64,000 nt of DNA from Gordionus sp. m RMFG-2023 (GCF_954871325.1 NC_088775.1:74439561-74503560), one strand, 5' to 3'; positions 24,931-36,350 are shown, counted from the stretch's first letter. Numbers and translations: made by a program. Notes: generated by a model not told the origin, from the sequence alone.

Positions 24931-25395
24931 TCCTTACAAACTTTCTACTATTTTTCGCTTCTAAACCTACTCATTAATTAATTCTCAAAGAAACCTCTAT
25001 TTTTAAAAAATTTTTTTAGGTTTTTCACATGTATTTACACCCAAATACAAAAAAAGCGCTATCCAATATTTATTCTGGTTACCTAAGAATATATTTTCAT
25101 ATTTATGTATTTAACGCCCTCTTATGGATATAAATTTGTTAAATTTTGTAATTGAAAAATAAAATATAAGTTGTAATAAGCTAGTAAATATATTTTTTTT
25201 CCAATAAAATTAATTAAAAATAGAATTTTAAATTATTTGATATTTATTATCAATTTTTTAATTAATTAAAAATTGATTTATGTAAAATAAATAAAATGTT
25301 TTAGAAAAATTTTTTTTAAAAGATATTATATCATCAAATTATGATTAATTGCTTTTTAGCAAGACAGTTTAGCAAGACAGTATTTAGTCATACCG
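24931..25395 (-). repeat. Right terminal arm of the foldback element
   Basis: Inverted partner of 18,124-18,600: AACGCCCTCTTATGG, then CATCAAATTATGATTAATTG, then AGCAAGACAGTTTAGCAAGA, ending in TATTTAGTCATACCG next to the CTTGAAAGA duplication. Confidence 0.9.
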
Positions 25396-26100
25396 CTTGA
25401 AAGATGTTCTTAAACCTTTTGGTCTTGTAATAAATTGGCACTGCTATTATATTTTACTCACGTGGAAAAAAATTTAAGAATTTTCTTTAAGACTTTGTTT
25501 TAAGCCTTGTTAAGTGTTTATGATATTAGGAGGATGTTCTAAAACTTTGGGTCTAGCAATTAATTGGCACTGCTATTATATTTTGCTCCACATGGAAAAA
25601 ATAAATTGTGAAAATTTTTTAAAAATTTAATTTAAGCCTAGTTAAAAGTTTTTGATAATAGAAAGATGTTCTTAAACCTTTGGGTCCTGTAATAAATTGT
25701 AACTGCTATTATATTCAACTCCATGAGGAAAAAATAATAAGGGTCTAATAATTAATTGGCACTGCCATTATATTTTACTCCACGAGGAAACATTAAATGA
25801 GAAATATTTTTTAAAATTTACCTTAGGTTAATGTTTATTTAAAAGGTTTGATACTCGAAAGATGTTCTTAAACCTTTGGGTCTTCTAATAAATTAGCACT
25901 GCTATTATATTTTATTCCTCAAGGAAAATTAAATTGTTAATCTTTTTTCAGACGTTGTTATAAACCTAGTTAAATGTTTGTGATATTAGAAATAATGTTC
26001 TAAAATCTTTGGATCTAACAATTAATTGGCAGTGTCATTATATTTTTCTCCACAAAGAAAAAATAATTTGTAAATTTTTTTTAAAATTTATCTTAAGTCT
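25396..26100 (+). repeat. 130-bp tandem repeat, about six units
   Basis: Units begin near 25,403, 25,532, 25,664, 25,735 (truncated), 25,861 and 25,996. Each has AGATGTTCT, TTTGGGTCT, AATTGGCACTGCTATTATAT, CCACGAGGAAAA-like and AAGCCTAGTTAAA words. Units differ by about 10-15% and one is truncated, so this array is older than the 290-bp arrays it flanks. Confidence 0.88.
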
Positions 26101-26101
26101 A

Positions 26102-26232
26102 GCAGGCCGACCCAGCAAGTCGACCCAGAAAATCGACCCAGCTGGCCGACTCACAAATTGACCCAGTGCCGAAAGTCGACCCAGTAAGCCAATCCGGGTC
26201 GACTTAACAGGCCCAATGGGTCGGGCTGGGTC
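26102..26232 (-). repeat. Inverted minisatellite block of the outer complex
   Basis: Degenerate units of CGACCCAGCAAGT (the reverse complement of the 17.7-kb minisatellite), followed by GGCCCAATGGGTCGGG, which pairs with the left block. It is more diverged than the left block. Confidence 0.75.
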
Positions 26233-26353
26233 GTGGTCAATTTTTCGATCCTGGCTCAGGGTTGGGCCAATTTTTACGACATCGACTCGGACTCTTGGTC
26301 GAAAAAAACCAATTATTTAATAACACTAGTATACACTCCTCCTATTCTCAAAT

Positions 26354-26759
26354 ACTTGGGGACAAAACTCAGGACATGAATGGTTTGAAGCTCTTCTTAA
26401 TGCTAACCTTAGTCTTTTGATATCACATGAGGAGCTGAGGGTAGTATTGCTAAAAACCTATTTTGGGTCCATTTAAAAAACGGCCCGATTATGATTTTTG
26501 CCAAAATAATATTATGCAAACCTTAAGATTTGTCAAATAGATGTCTAACTCTAGCGAGGGTTAGGATGGGGTATGGATTAGGCTTCATAAATGTAAAGGG
26601 TGTGGGATAGAATCCGATTATATGTTCAAATATGGTCAGCCTTGTTTATATTTTAAAGGACGATTTAGTGGCCACAGAACTACTAACTTTATAATCTTTA
26701 ATAAATTAGGTTTGGTTGACAACTTGTTTAATGGAACCCGTTTCCAGTTCCGCGCCTGA
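26354..26759 (+). pseudogene. Degenerate coding-looking segment, unidentified
   Basis: Two open stretches read like protein. At 26,354-26,476: TWGQNSGHEWFEALLNANLS and then LISHEELRVVLLKTYFG. At 26,565-26,759: VWIRLHKCKGCGIESDYMFK, then YGQPCLYFKGRFSGHRTTNF. They lie in different frames separated by non-coding sequence. I recognise no family. It may be a transposon or host gene fragment left between the outer repeat complex and the hAT MITE that follows. Confidence 0.35.
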
Positions 26760-26924
26760 TTGAAAAAAATCATATGGCCTTATAGAAATATTCCTTGGTT
26801 TAGATGAAACACCTTATTTGGAATTTCACTTGTGTCTCTCAGTTGACCTGATTATCTCATTCGAAAAATGAAGAAGGCTATTAAGATTATAGGTAAAATA
26901 ATACAAATGAATGGGAATCGTGTA

Positions 26925-27670
26925 TAGAGATGCTAAATGGGCGGGTAGGTGGGCGAGCAAAAAAATTTTAAGAACGGGCGGGCTAGTTAAAAAAAAATTT
27001 AAACTATTGGCGGGGGGGGGGGGGTGGGATTAAGAAATTTAAGCAATGGGCGGGTGTGCTAAAAAAATTAAAAATCATTTAAGTAAATATTAATCAAAAA
27101 TGGTTCTTATGAACTTTTTGAATATTAAATATTAAAATGTACCTTTTTGGTATCATAAATTCTTTTTCGTATATTTAAAAATACTTTAATGGAAACAACA
27201 AGAAGAGATTTGCCAAAGCTATCAAGATTAGCAAGAAAAATATTGTCAATTCCTGCAACTAGTTCTTCTTCTAGCATTGCTGGAATTTAGAACAAAGAAG
27301 AACGTGTTTGAATCCATAAAAAGGTTGATTCATTATTATTTTTGCATTATAATTACATATAATATCAATTTAATATTTTTATTTTTTCATAAGTATTTTA
27401 TTTGATAAAATTAATTATCCATAATTTAAATTGAATATTTTTGTATGCATAATATAGTAATTTTCATAATTTTAAAACTTCTTATAGAGGCTTAAAAAAT
27501 TGAAAGAATGGCCATAATTAAATTTTATAATAGCGGGCTTGGGGGGCAGGTGAGGAATTTTAGACTAATGGGCGGGCGGGTATATTATTTTTTGAAAACT
27601 ATGGGCGGATTGGGTGGGCAGGTTATTAAATATTGGGTGGGCTCAAAAATCCGCCCAATGCAGACCTCTA
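26925..27670. mobile_element. hAT MITE, 746 bp, GGGCGGG-rich ends
   Basis: The left end is TAGAGATGCTAAATGGGCGG and the right end, reverse complemented, is TAGAGGTCTGCATTGGGCGG. The flanks ATCGTGTA (26917-26924) and ATAGTGTA (27671-27678) agree at 7 of 8 positions. Subterminal blocks are G-rich (a run of G at 27,008). There is no transposase. The TAGAGGT(C/T)TGC end is shared with the elements at 29,638 and 50,589. Confidence 0.87.
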
Positions 27671-28603
27671 ATAGTGTATACTCTTATAAAATCTTATAAT
27701 TATTCCCCGAGGCTATTATCCTAGTTTGATCGAATCTCAATGAGATTTCTTTTGTTTTTTTAAAATTTATTGTATCCCCCTGTTATGTATTTATTATAGA
27801 ATATTCTATTCACATATATTATAACTTTTGTAATTATCTAATAAATATAGTTCAATATCTTTATTACTCCATGTACTAACCCCCCCCCCCCCCGCTTTAT
27901 ATGTTTTTTAAAATATGTTTTTTAAAAATATGTCTTTTAAATTGTTTTAAATAGTTTAGATGTTTTTCATATTTTAATATTCATTACATATGTTGTTATT
28001 TTTAATTGTTAAATATATATTACAAAAAAATATAATTTAAAATTGCGTTGTTTTTTTAATATTAAAATATAAAAATTTGAATGGTTATTATAAATGTTAA
28101 GAAAAAAAAGTCACTATATTCAGAAATTATTTAAAAAAAATTATCATTTAATTTTATATTGATATCAATATTAAAATATTATTCCATATTACATAACGAT
28201 TAGATAACGATTAATTGAAAACAAATGAATGATGTATGTGTAAACCAATTTAAGCAGTAATAATATTCGATTTTTCCAAAGCCAAAATATATTAATAATT
28301 TATCTCTTTAGGGAATTATACAACATATAACAGGTGAAATAATATCATGATAAAAATAGAACTGTAAATACTACATATATTGTGCATATTTATTTTTATT
28401 TTATATAAAGCTATTTTCAGACAGGTACGGTTTTAGTAATAGCTATTTTATCAATGATGAAAACTTTATAATCTATCCCCTTTGACCTCATTTGCAAACA
28501 AGTGATGTCTCAATTCCAAAGTTCGCAACATCATGCCAAAGACAATAAACATAGAGTAATATTGTTATTACATAATAGTTTTAAGCTTTTTTAGAAAAAA
28601 GAG
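27671..28603. other. Region upstream of the small Maf gene; nothing recognised
   Basis: AT-rich DNA with a C run at 27,880. It presumably contains the Maf promoter and any 5' UTR exon. No clear promoter element, open frame or repeat end is seen. Confidence 0.5.
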
Positions 28604-29212
28604 ATGGTTTCTCTGTATGGCATATCCGATGAACATCTAGTCAACCTCCCGGTTAAAGATTTAAACAGACTTTTAAAAGGGATGTCTAAAAGCGAAATGT
28701 TTAAGTTAAAACAGCGTAGGAGAACATTGAAAAATAGGGGATATGCGGCTAGCTGCCGCACAAAACGAGTCAGTGTTAAGGAATCATTGGAAGGTAACAA
28801 AACAGGCTTAGAAAAAGAAGTATGACTTTTTTTTCATAATTTTATTAAAATTTGAATTAAACAGAAATATCAATACTTATGATATACATAATCAGCAATA
28901 TTATTTTTATTTAATGTAATTTTTATGATTCATTAATAATATTGATTTTATCATATTTTAAATGATTACAACAAAACATATTAGTATAATTGAATCTAAT
29001 GTTTTACTAATATCTTAACTAATCACTGATCTATTTTATTATAAATTATATTTTAAATTATTATCATTTTCTTTCAGGTTGAACAAATTAGACAACACAA
29101 TTCTATTCTGAAAGAAGAATTAAAGGCTATTAAAATGAAGTATGTAACTTTGAAAAAATTTTCACAAGAAAATAAAGTTATATCTTTTGTCAAAGTGGAA
29201 AAGAAGCCTTAA
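28604..29212 (+). CDS. maf-S: Small Maf bZIP transcription factor
   Basis: Nuclear bZIP protein that binds MARE-type DNA as a homodimer or with CNC partners. Exon 28604-28819 encodes the extended homology region ([20 protein letters not shown]) and the basic region ([20 protein letters not shown]), including the family's N-R-G-Y-A-A-x-x-C core. A 258-bp intron (donor GTATGA, acceptor TTTCAG) separates it from exon 29078-29212, which encodes the leucine zipper ([20 protein letters not shown]) and a short tail ending VEKKP. The product has 116 residues without a transactivation domain, as in small Mafs, and is shorter than the vertebrate proteins (about 150-160). The frame has a stop just before the ATG, preceded by TTTTTTAG, a possible acceptor for a 5' UTR exon. 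All residues are open, so it is probably functional. Confidence 0.95.
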
Positions 29213-29637
29213 TTTATATATTATGGCAAACCATTTAGTTTAAAAATTTGTATTAAATTATATTTTATAATATTTATTATAATATTTATTGACAAATTTT
29301 TAAAATATTATGCATTAAAGATGAATCTCATTTTTATTTTATAGATATAATACATTACTTTGTTAAAGACTAATTTTAAAAGTAGCAATTCACCCAAATG
29401 ATAAGCCCCTTAAAAAGGATAGAGTAAAAGTTGGCATGACCCAAAAAACCCCACTCATGGGCTGGGGAAAAAGATTTTTATAGCTGGTTAAAATTGTTCA
29501 AAATATTTTACAAGTTGGCTGAAGCTTATATTGAGCATTTTCCTTCATTAAAAATCAGTTTGAAAATTAAAATAATTAGTAAAATCTTATTTTTTTTTAA
29601 AAATGACTTTACCAAAAAATGCTAATGTTGTAAATAT

Positions 29638-30167
29638 TAGAGGTTGGCATGGACTGTCCAGTGTAAGGTTTGGATATTAAAACCTTTTTGGGAGCTTGGG
29701 CTGGACTGTAAGAGGTATCCTAAATAATTATTTTAATTCATAATGTAATGAAAAAGCAGAAAAAAATTATTATGTTATAAAGAAAGAGCATTTTCAGTAG
29801 CTGATGATAGGGCCTTTGACTCATTTAAAGCATGATATCTTTATAATATGTTCATTATATCATGTATTTTTATATGATCATAATTTTTGAATACGATTAT
29901 ATTATAACTTTTTTATTATTTAAGCTGAATAAAATGTATGTTTTGAATTTAAATAAAATGCAACTTAATATAAATATTGATTACGATTAGATTATGGTGG
30001 CCAAATAAACTTTTATTTCAGGTAATACACATAATTTTAAATTATTTTTTGGATATTATAATATTCAAACTCAAAAAATTTAAGCTTGGGTTGGGCTCTG
30101 AATTTTTTTTTATAATTTAGCCTTAAGTCGTGCTCAGGCCACAAAAAAATCACTTTGCAGACTTCTA
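29638..30167. mobile_element. hAT MITE, 530 bp
   Basis: The left end is TAGAGGTTGGCATGGACTG and the right end, reverse complemented, is TAGAAGTCTGCAAAGTGA. The flanks GTAAATAT (29630-29637) and GTAAACTT (30168-30175) share 6 of 8 bases. Non-coding and AT-rich, it lies just downstream of the Maf gene. Confidence 0.75.
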
Positions 30168-30184
30168 GTAAACTTTACTTCAAA

Positions 30185-30270
30185 AAATAAATGTTATGAT
30201 TGAAAAAGTAATATGTTACTCCCTTGTGAAACAGTGTTACTGGCTATTCAAAAAAGTAACTTGTTACTTC
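30185..30270. mobile_element. Remnant of an AGTAACTTGTTACT-type hAT MITE
   Basis: AAAAAGTAATATGTTACT and AAAAAAGTAACTTGTTACTT lie about 45 bp apart. Repeated AGTAA/TTACT words like these are typical of the interior of CAGAGTTGGGTAGTAA-ended hAT MITEs. No ends are preserved. Confidence 0.4.
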
Positions 30271-32019
30271 AAAAATATTATATATAAATTTTCATTTTAT
30301 TGATTTTTTTCTCCATAGATAATAAAAATAAAGTTACTCAAAAATAATATATTGGTTCGTTTTGTAATCATTTTTTATTTATTTTTAATAACAATTGATT
30401 TTCAAAATTTTGATCAGATAAATAAGAGCACTTAGTTGACAACACAGCTTTCGCTGTGCAATATGTGCAACTGGTGCGGAGGATGAGAAGTTTATATTAT
30501 GTTTAAACCTGTGCACCACCACGCTAATATGCTACCATTGATTCCTGACCATGCTGACGCCGCCCCCAAAAAGTGTAGGCGCTCAACATGCCACCATCGA
30601 TGTAAAAAATCGGCGATAGTGGCCAGGCCGTATTTTAATTTTTTAAATCACAATTATTAATATAAAAATTAAAAATAAAATAAGGGACCTCTGCAAGTCT
30701 CTGATTTATATATTATTTATGAATTATAATAAAAAAAATAATATTAATGTGGTTTATTCCTTCATAGAAAGTGATTTAAATCGTTAAAAAAAAATTTAAA
30801 TTATATGAAATACAAACAAAATATTTCGCCTACTATAAGAATATATTCTTACAATAAATTTATATAAATATAATGAAAAGCCAATAGACATTATAAAAAA
30901 TTTAAAATAAGTCGAAATGGGCAAAATATTTTTTAAAGTTGTTAAAGGATCGCTACCAAAGAAATAACAATTCTGGATTCGATCCCAATTTCCCGGACCT
31001 ATAATTATTTTAAAAAACGAGGATCCTGATCGAGATGTTAATAAAAGATTCTTCATTACTTTTAAATAAAATAAAATTTTTCTATTTTTTTTTCAACTTT
31101 AAAATGCATAAATATAAGGTTTCTAAATATTTATATGAAAAATTCACAATCCATATAACATTCCTAAAATATAACAAGCTTTCATAAATAAATAGATGGT
31201 ACAAAATTTAGTGAAAATATTATTTGTATGCTTTTATGATTATAATTTTTCTCTTAAAATATACTTAATTACAATTTTATATTATAAATAAATAGCTATT
31301 GCACCAACCATAAATGTTCCTACCTACCAGAAACCTGCAGACCCGGGCCCGTATTTTAATTTTTTTAAATTTACCCGGGCCGGGCCTAAAAATTTTTTTA
31401 GGAAAAAAATCCGGGCCGTACAAATAGTACCTCTGCAAGTAACTGCTATATACTAAAATGTATTATAATCGACTATATTCGTTCATTAAAAACATTTTTA
31501 TAATCTTTTAAATAATTTGAGATAGATTAATATTTTTGTAATTGTAAAAAAAGATAAGGAAACTCTTGTAGAATTCATCAGAGAAACCAGAGATATTTTA
31601 TTCTAAATTTTGGTGTATCGCAACTGATGGCAATATCCTTTAATGGTACTCTTTTTTTCTTTTAAATAAATTAAAACATAAAAATTCACTAATAATCAAA
31701 ATTAATTTTTACAATTTCTTATAAATATAATCAAGCAGCTCTTTTGGAATCAATACTTCTGTTAAAATAAATCATATTCAATATATGTAAAAAAAAATAG
31801 AAACTACAACAAATATCACGAAATTTTTTTATAACAAAATGATTTTTGTACAAAAAATACAGATAATTTTATTTTACATTTGCATAAAAAACATTTTTTA
31901 AAATATATAATAAATAAAAGAAATATAATAAAAATCCTTTATTAATACTAATTTATAATGAAATATTTATATAATTAATAAATAAATCAGTATAATTAAT
32001 ATTTTTGGATGATGTAGTA
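30271..32019. other. No gene recognised; GC-rich MITE-like fragments
   Basis: Mostly AT-rich sequence. Two fragments with CCGGGCC or CCAGGCCG words, a TATTTTAATTTTTT core and an ACCTCTGCAAGT end lie at about 30,600-30,715 and 31,330-31,440. They look like remnants of hAT MITEs related to the TAGAGGTCTGC family. Nothing else is seen. Confidence 0.45.
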
Positions 32020-32062
32020 ATGGCGTCTTCGTCTCAAGAAAAGGCCTTCATGGAGTTCACCA
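32020..32062 (+). CDS. Candidate first coding exon, unidentified
   Basis: An ATG followed by MASSSQEKAFMEFT runs into a good donor, A|GTGAGT. The stretch is richer in GC than its surroundings. No later exon was identified, so this could be chance. Confidence 0.25.
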
Positions 32063-33291
32063 GTGAGTTTGCGAATACAAACTAATTCCTTAAAAAACGA
32101 TAAAGTTAAGTTTCCCGAAGGTTGTTAGGGTAGGGGAAATAATAGGGATGATTATGTGGTCATGCGAAATTTCAAACAAGAATACTCAAGGTTTGATTGG
32201 AGGGGGCTAATGAGTCTATACAAGGGTAGTCCTAGATAAATTTGCTATTTTTTATTGGAGAATCTCATCAGGAATTTTTCATCTGATCTAAAAAGACTTG
32301 GAGGTTCTAAAATGGGCGATATTTGAGCAGAGCTCAATGAAGTTACATAAAACATGTCTAAATCTAATCATCGACCTTTACAAGAGAGGCAATGAATACT
32401 ATTCGTAAATTTCCCTCAACCCTAGAACTGTAGCCAGAGAGCTCTCAAATAGTTTAAACAATTTCCTATGGCATAGGTGAGTTTATTTTGGTTGATATAT
32501 AGATACAAATTGACCGAGGCATAAGAATTTTGCTAAGAGGAAGGAGAAGCACTATTAGGTGGGGTTTCTTCCATAAATATTATTAAAGCTTTAGGGCCCA
32601 CTTATTTTCGGCCTTTGGCTTTGTTAGATTGTTATAAAAATAGTTTTTGTTTTCACTTTTTTTTAAATAAAAATGCCTTTTTTAAAAATTTTAGTTATAG
32701 TCGTTATTTTAAAAAATTGACTAAGTTCATGTTTATAGTGATATATTCCATACACTTTAGAGTAGAGGGGGATGGGCGAATGTGTAGGGAGAAATTTTTC
32801 ATTACTTAAAATGAAATTTAGCAGAACAGGTAAATTGATGGGGTGGTGATTTCCCCTTGCATCCCCCCTTCCTACGTCTATATGTCATATTTAAATTAAT
32901 TTATTGATTTCTGTAACCATAGCATTGAATCAAAACAGAATTATAAGGAAGTTTAATATTGAATAATTATATTGTATATTTACTAGTTCCTTGGTTATAT
33001 GAGATGAGGGAGTCAAGGCAAGGACTTCTACTACCAAGAGAGGAAGGGGGATTTGATACAAGATCATATTTAATATTAGAGGAGGATGGGTAATTGAGAC
33101 ACTATAGTTATTTAATAAAATCTGAGCGAGTATTTTGATTTGGATTCCCCCTTTTATGCTATTAATTTTGATTTTTTCATTTTGCTAATTTTTTGATATA
33201 ATAGGGGGGTCGTAGGGAATAAAACTTATGGAAAATAGAGGGTCAAATTATTTTAGAGATGGGTAGGAAGTAAATTCTTCGTGAAAGGAGA

Positions 33292-33449
33292 TTGTCATTG
33301 GCTTCGGGGGGAGGGTGTAGTAGTCCCTGGTTCAGGATAAACTCTTCAATTCGTTGTTCACAAATTGATATCATTGGTTTCATACCCAACAGCAATGAAA
33401 GAATTATGTGTGACCCAGAAATAAGAATGATGAGATGTAAAAACCAACC
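33292..33449 (+). other. Open frame leading into the left LTR, unidentified
   Basis: A frame reads SSPWFRINSSIRCSQIDIIG, then FIPNSNERIMCDPEIR, and continues into the LTR. It could be flanking host or element sequence. No family is recognised and there is no clear ATG with context. Confidence 0.25.
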
Positions 33450-35122
33450 TGTTGTAATTGTTAAACCAAATTACAAAGCCGAAGGATATTCAAATCTACT
33501 CAAGAAAAAAGAATTAAATTTCGAATGCAAATGATTTAAAGAAAGAGGAATAAAAAGGAATGATTATTCAAATTAAAGTTCAAGATTTTTTCAGTTTGTT
33601 TGTAAAACATTATGTAAATGAAATATAGAAAAGTATATATATATTCGAGGATATTTGTATAAACAGAGATCATGATTTTACGAACTTAATTATAATTTTT
33701 AATTTTAATTTTTTTATATTATTTTAATTTTTTTTAATTAATTTAGTTTGATTATATTTTTAACTTATTATTTAATAAAGAGTTAGTATCATGTTATTTT
33801 AACCTTTCTTTATTTGACAACGATTTTAATCTCTCAATGCTTTCAAAACTCTCAAAATGTTACAATGATGTTGGAGAGTGGAGGCGACAGGGCAATTTCA
33901 ACAATTCAGTCTAATTAACTCTCCCACTAGCCTCAGCAATATAAATATCAATACCATATTGATACAGAGGTGCCTTACAGCGATTGATCCAGGCTTTAGA
34001 AGATCAAAAGTCAGTCTAATTAACTCTGAAAAGAGATTCTAAATAAAGGGGGAAGGGGATGTATGAGATGACTATCGACACTAAGACAAAGAATGAGAGC
34101 AATAAAACAATGGTATCAATATTAATGGTCGTATTTCGGAGAATTAGTCGTTTAGCTAAAAAGAATGCGTCACAAGAGATCGTTATACGTACAAGTGATC
34201 GATGTAGCTAAAACAATTTCGTTATAAATTTTTATTAAAGATATACGGTTGACGGTTATTTAAGTTGATAATATTTAGCAAAATATCAGGTTGTTGATTA
34301 ACCAAAAAATCTTCATAAAGAGAAACGGCTTTTCGTCATTAGAAAATATATGCCGCAATCGAGCTCAATTAGAGATCGGATTTTATCAAAAGATACAAGA
34401 AATCATTATCGTATAAGAGATCTTAAGGCAAAGTGGATATATTGACAAGAAACCAGGATGCTATCGTTAATCGTTGACAAATTATAGCAAATTGCTTATC
34501 AAAAATTTAGTATAAGATAAAAAATCGAACAAGAAGTCGTGGAAACCATCGTTAGTGGTTTACCGTCATTAGTTACTAGAAACCGTTAGAAACAAGCAAA
34601 GACTAGGATAATGTGGGAGTAAAACGAGATATAATTAAAGGAGCTAGAAGAATGTATCGGGAACCATGCCTTACTCGCAGAATGGTGGGACTAATCTAAG
34701 TGGAAGGGTGTTGTAATTGTTAAACCAAATTACAAAGCCGAAGGATATTCAAATCTACTCAAGAAAAAAGAATTAAATTTCGAATGCAAATGATTTAAAG
34801 AAAGAGGAATAAAAAAGAATGATTATTCAAATTAAAGTTCAAGATTTTTTCAGTTTGTTTGTAAAACATTATGTAAATGAAATATAGAAAAGTATATATA
34901 TATTCGAGGATATTTGTATAAACAGAGATCATGATTTTACGAACTTAATTATAATTTTTAATTTTAATTTTTTTATATTATTTTAATTTTTTTTTAATTA
35001 ATTTAGTTTGATTATATTTTTAACTTATTATTTAATAAAGAGTTAGTATCATTTTTTTCTAACCTTTCTTATTTGACAACGATTATAATCTCTCAATCCT
35101 TTCAAAACTATAAAATGTTACA
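33450..35122 (+). mobile_element. Compact LTR element with a non-coding interior
   Basis: Two direct repeats of about 415 bp (33,450-33,864 and 34,709-35,122) start TGTTGTAATTG and end ATGTTACA, the TG...CA ends of LTRs. They differ at about a dozen positions (roughly 97% identical by eye). The 844-bp interior starts near a TTGGAGAGTGGAGGCGAC stretch that could be a primer-binding site and ends with a purine tract GTGGAAGGG. No gag or pol is recognised, so it resembles a terminal-repeat retrotransposon in miniature or a large internal loss. No clear target duplication. It is a fossil of moderate age. Confidence 0.7.
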
Positions 35123-35809
35123 ATTGTAAACAATTATATTTTATTTTATGGGTAAACCTATTTACGAGGTGTTATATTATACATAATATTTCCATTTTCA
35201 CAATTTATACAATATCAGAGCACAATGATCAACCATACGATATAGCCAATTTTTTGGATAAAGATCATATTAGCCAAGAGGAAAGGCATATACTTTTTAA
35301 AAAGGTATTATAAATATGTATGATAAATATTTATTTAATAATAATAGATCTACCCCTCAATTATCAATACAAACTATATGAAGTTACAATTTCAAGACAA
35401 CTATTTTACCAGATGATTGTGGCTAGCATACCTTATCCGAGATAATGGAGCATATTGAAATATTTGGCCCAAAATATGCTGGAAAAAAATTTAGTTAAGC
35501 GTAACAGTCTTGTTGAACTCCATTTCAGATACAAAGATGCCGGACAAATTATCACAAAAGCTGTGAACTTATGATTTCTTCAAAAGAATTAATTCAAAGC
35601 GATTATTTGATTCCCATTTCATCACATATTGATAAAAATATCTGTGAATGAGGGGATCACGAATTTACAATTAGGACAAATTCGTTGCTAAATATACAAA
35701 ATATGCTGTATTTGTCTATTTTAACTTCGTTGCGAATTCTAGATAACTGTGAATGCAGGGTTACGTGTCCATTTGGATTTTGGAAGCTTGAATTCCGATA
35801 ATAAAAATA

Positions 35810-36350
35810 ATGAAAGTAATTTTCATGGTCTTATAAAATTTAAATCCTTAGGGGATTCTGCATTATAATAGCAGAATTAAAAATAATTCATATCTCAGCT
35901 CCAGGATTCAAAATGAAATTATTGATATTTGCAATATTATTTTAGAAAAATTAATTAATGAAATCAATTCTGCCCCATGTTTCTCAATTTTGGCAGATTC
36001 CATTACAGATATAGGCATTGAGTAGATGCCATTGTACGCACGATACATTGATATCCAAAATAACATTATTAAAGAAATATTTCTTCAATTTATTTCTGTT
36101 TCAAGCATTACTTGGTCAGCCTTAGCTGATATAAAATTTGAGATCTTAAAAAATTTAAAGTATAATTAATCTCATGATAAAATTATTTTTTTGGAAAAAT
36201 ATAGCTGAATATAAATTTAATACAGAGACAAGGGCATGATGGAGCTTATGCAAAGAGTTAGAATTCAATGGACTTACGATAAAAAGAAAATGCCCAATAC
36301 TATTAATGTCTACTGTGCTGCTCATTTCCTCAATTTATCCATACTAATGT
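35810..36350 (+). pseudogene. Decayed hAT transposase, DUF4371-type
   Basis: The plus-strand frame from 35,885 reads RIQNEIIDICNIILEKLINE, then APCFSILADSITDIGIE, one in-frame TAG, then MPLYARYIDIQNNIIKEIFL. This fits the conserved Q-N-E-I-I-D, F-S-I-L-A-D-E-T-T-D-I, E-Q-L-S-x-x-x-R-Y-V-D pattern of DUF4371 hAT transposases; the catalytic first aspartate (LAD) is kept. Upstream NFHGLIKFKSLGDSAL (about 35,820) and downstream YCAAHFLNLS (about 36,315) extend it in broken frames. No terminal repeats were recognised. It is a fossil with no BED finger visible. Confidence 0.75.

Larger units (their letters stand above)
18124..25395 (+). mobile_element. Foldback transposon, 7.3 kb, carrying an OTU protease gene
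   Basis: The ends are inverted: GGGTATGACTAAATACTG on the left and CGGTATGACTAAATACTG on the reverse complement of the right. Flanking CTTGAAAGA occurs at 18115-18123 and 25396-25404, a perfect 9-bp target duplication. Each arm has a unique outer part of about 470 bp followed by a tandem array of a ~290-bp unit (18.6-20.4 kb and 22.5-24.93 kb, in opposite orientation). The 2.1-kb centre carries one spliced gene for an OTU-type cysteine protease. Nine-bp duplications, G-initial ends and arms made of internal tandem repeats recall Mutator/Foldback elements. No transposase is visible, so it is probably mobilised in trans. P-type or unclassified elements remain possible. Confidence 0.85.
17672..26330. 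repeat. Outer repeat complex: inverted minisatellite blocks around a 130-bp tandem repeat
   Basis: The left block (17,672-17,926) starts CCCGACCCAATGGG and continues as a 13-bp minisatellite on the plus strand. The right block (26,102-26,232) carries the same words in inverse orientation and ends in a near-identical CCCGACCCATTGGG on the minus strand. Between them, on both sides of the foldback element, runs the same ~130-bp tandem repeat in the same orientation. This layout is that of a satellite-bearing non-autonomous transposon with inverted ends, later split by the foldback element. No target duplication was found. Confidence 0.6.

Noticed and set aside
18124-25395. Polinton or other virus-like origin for the OTU-carrying element
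   Set aside because: No capsid, polymerase B, integrase or packaging ATPase coding is visible, and the 9-bp duplication and satellite arms fit a foldback DNA transposon better.
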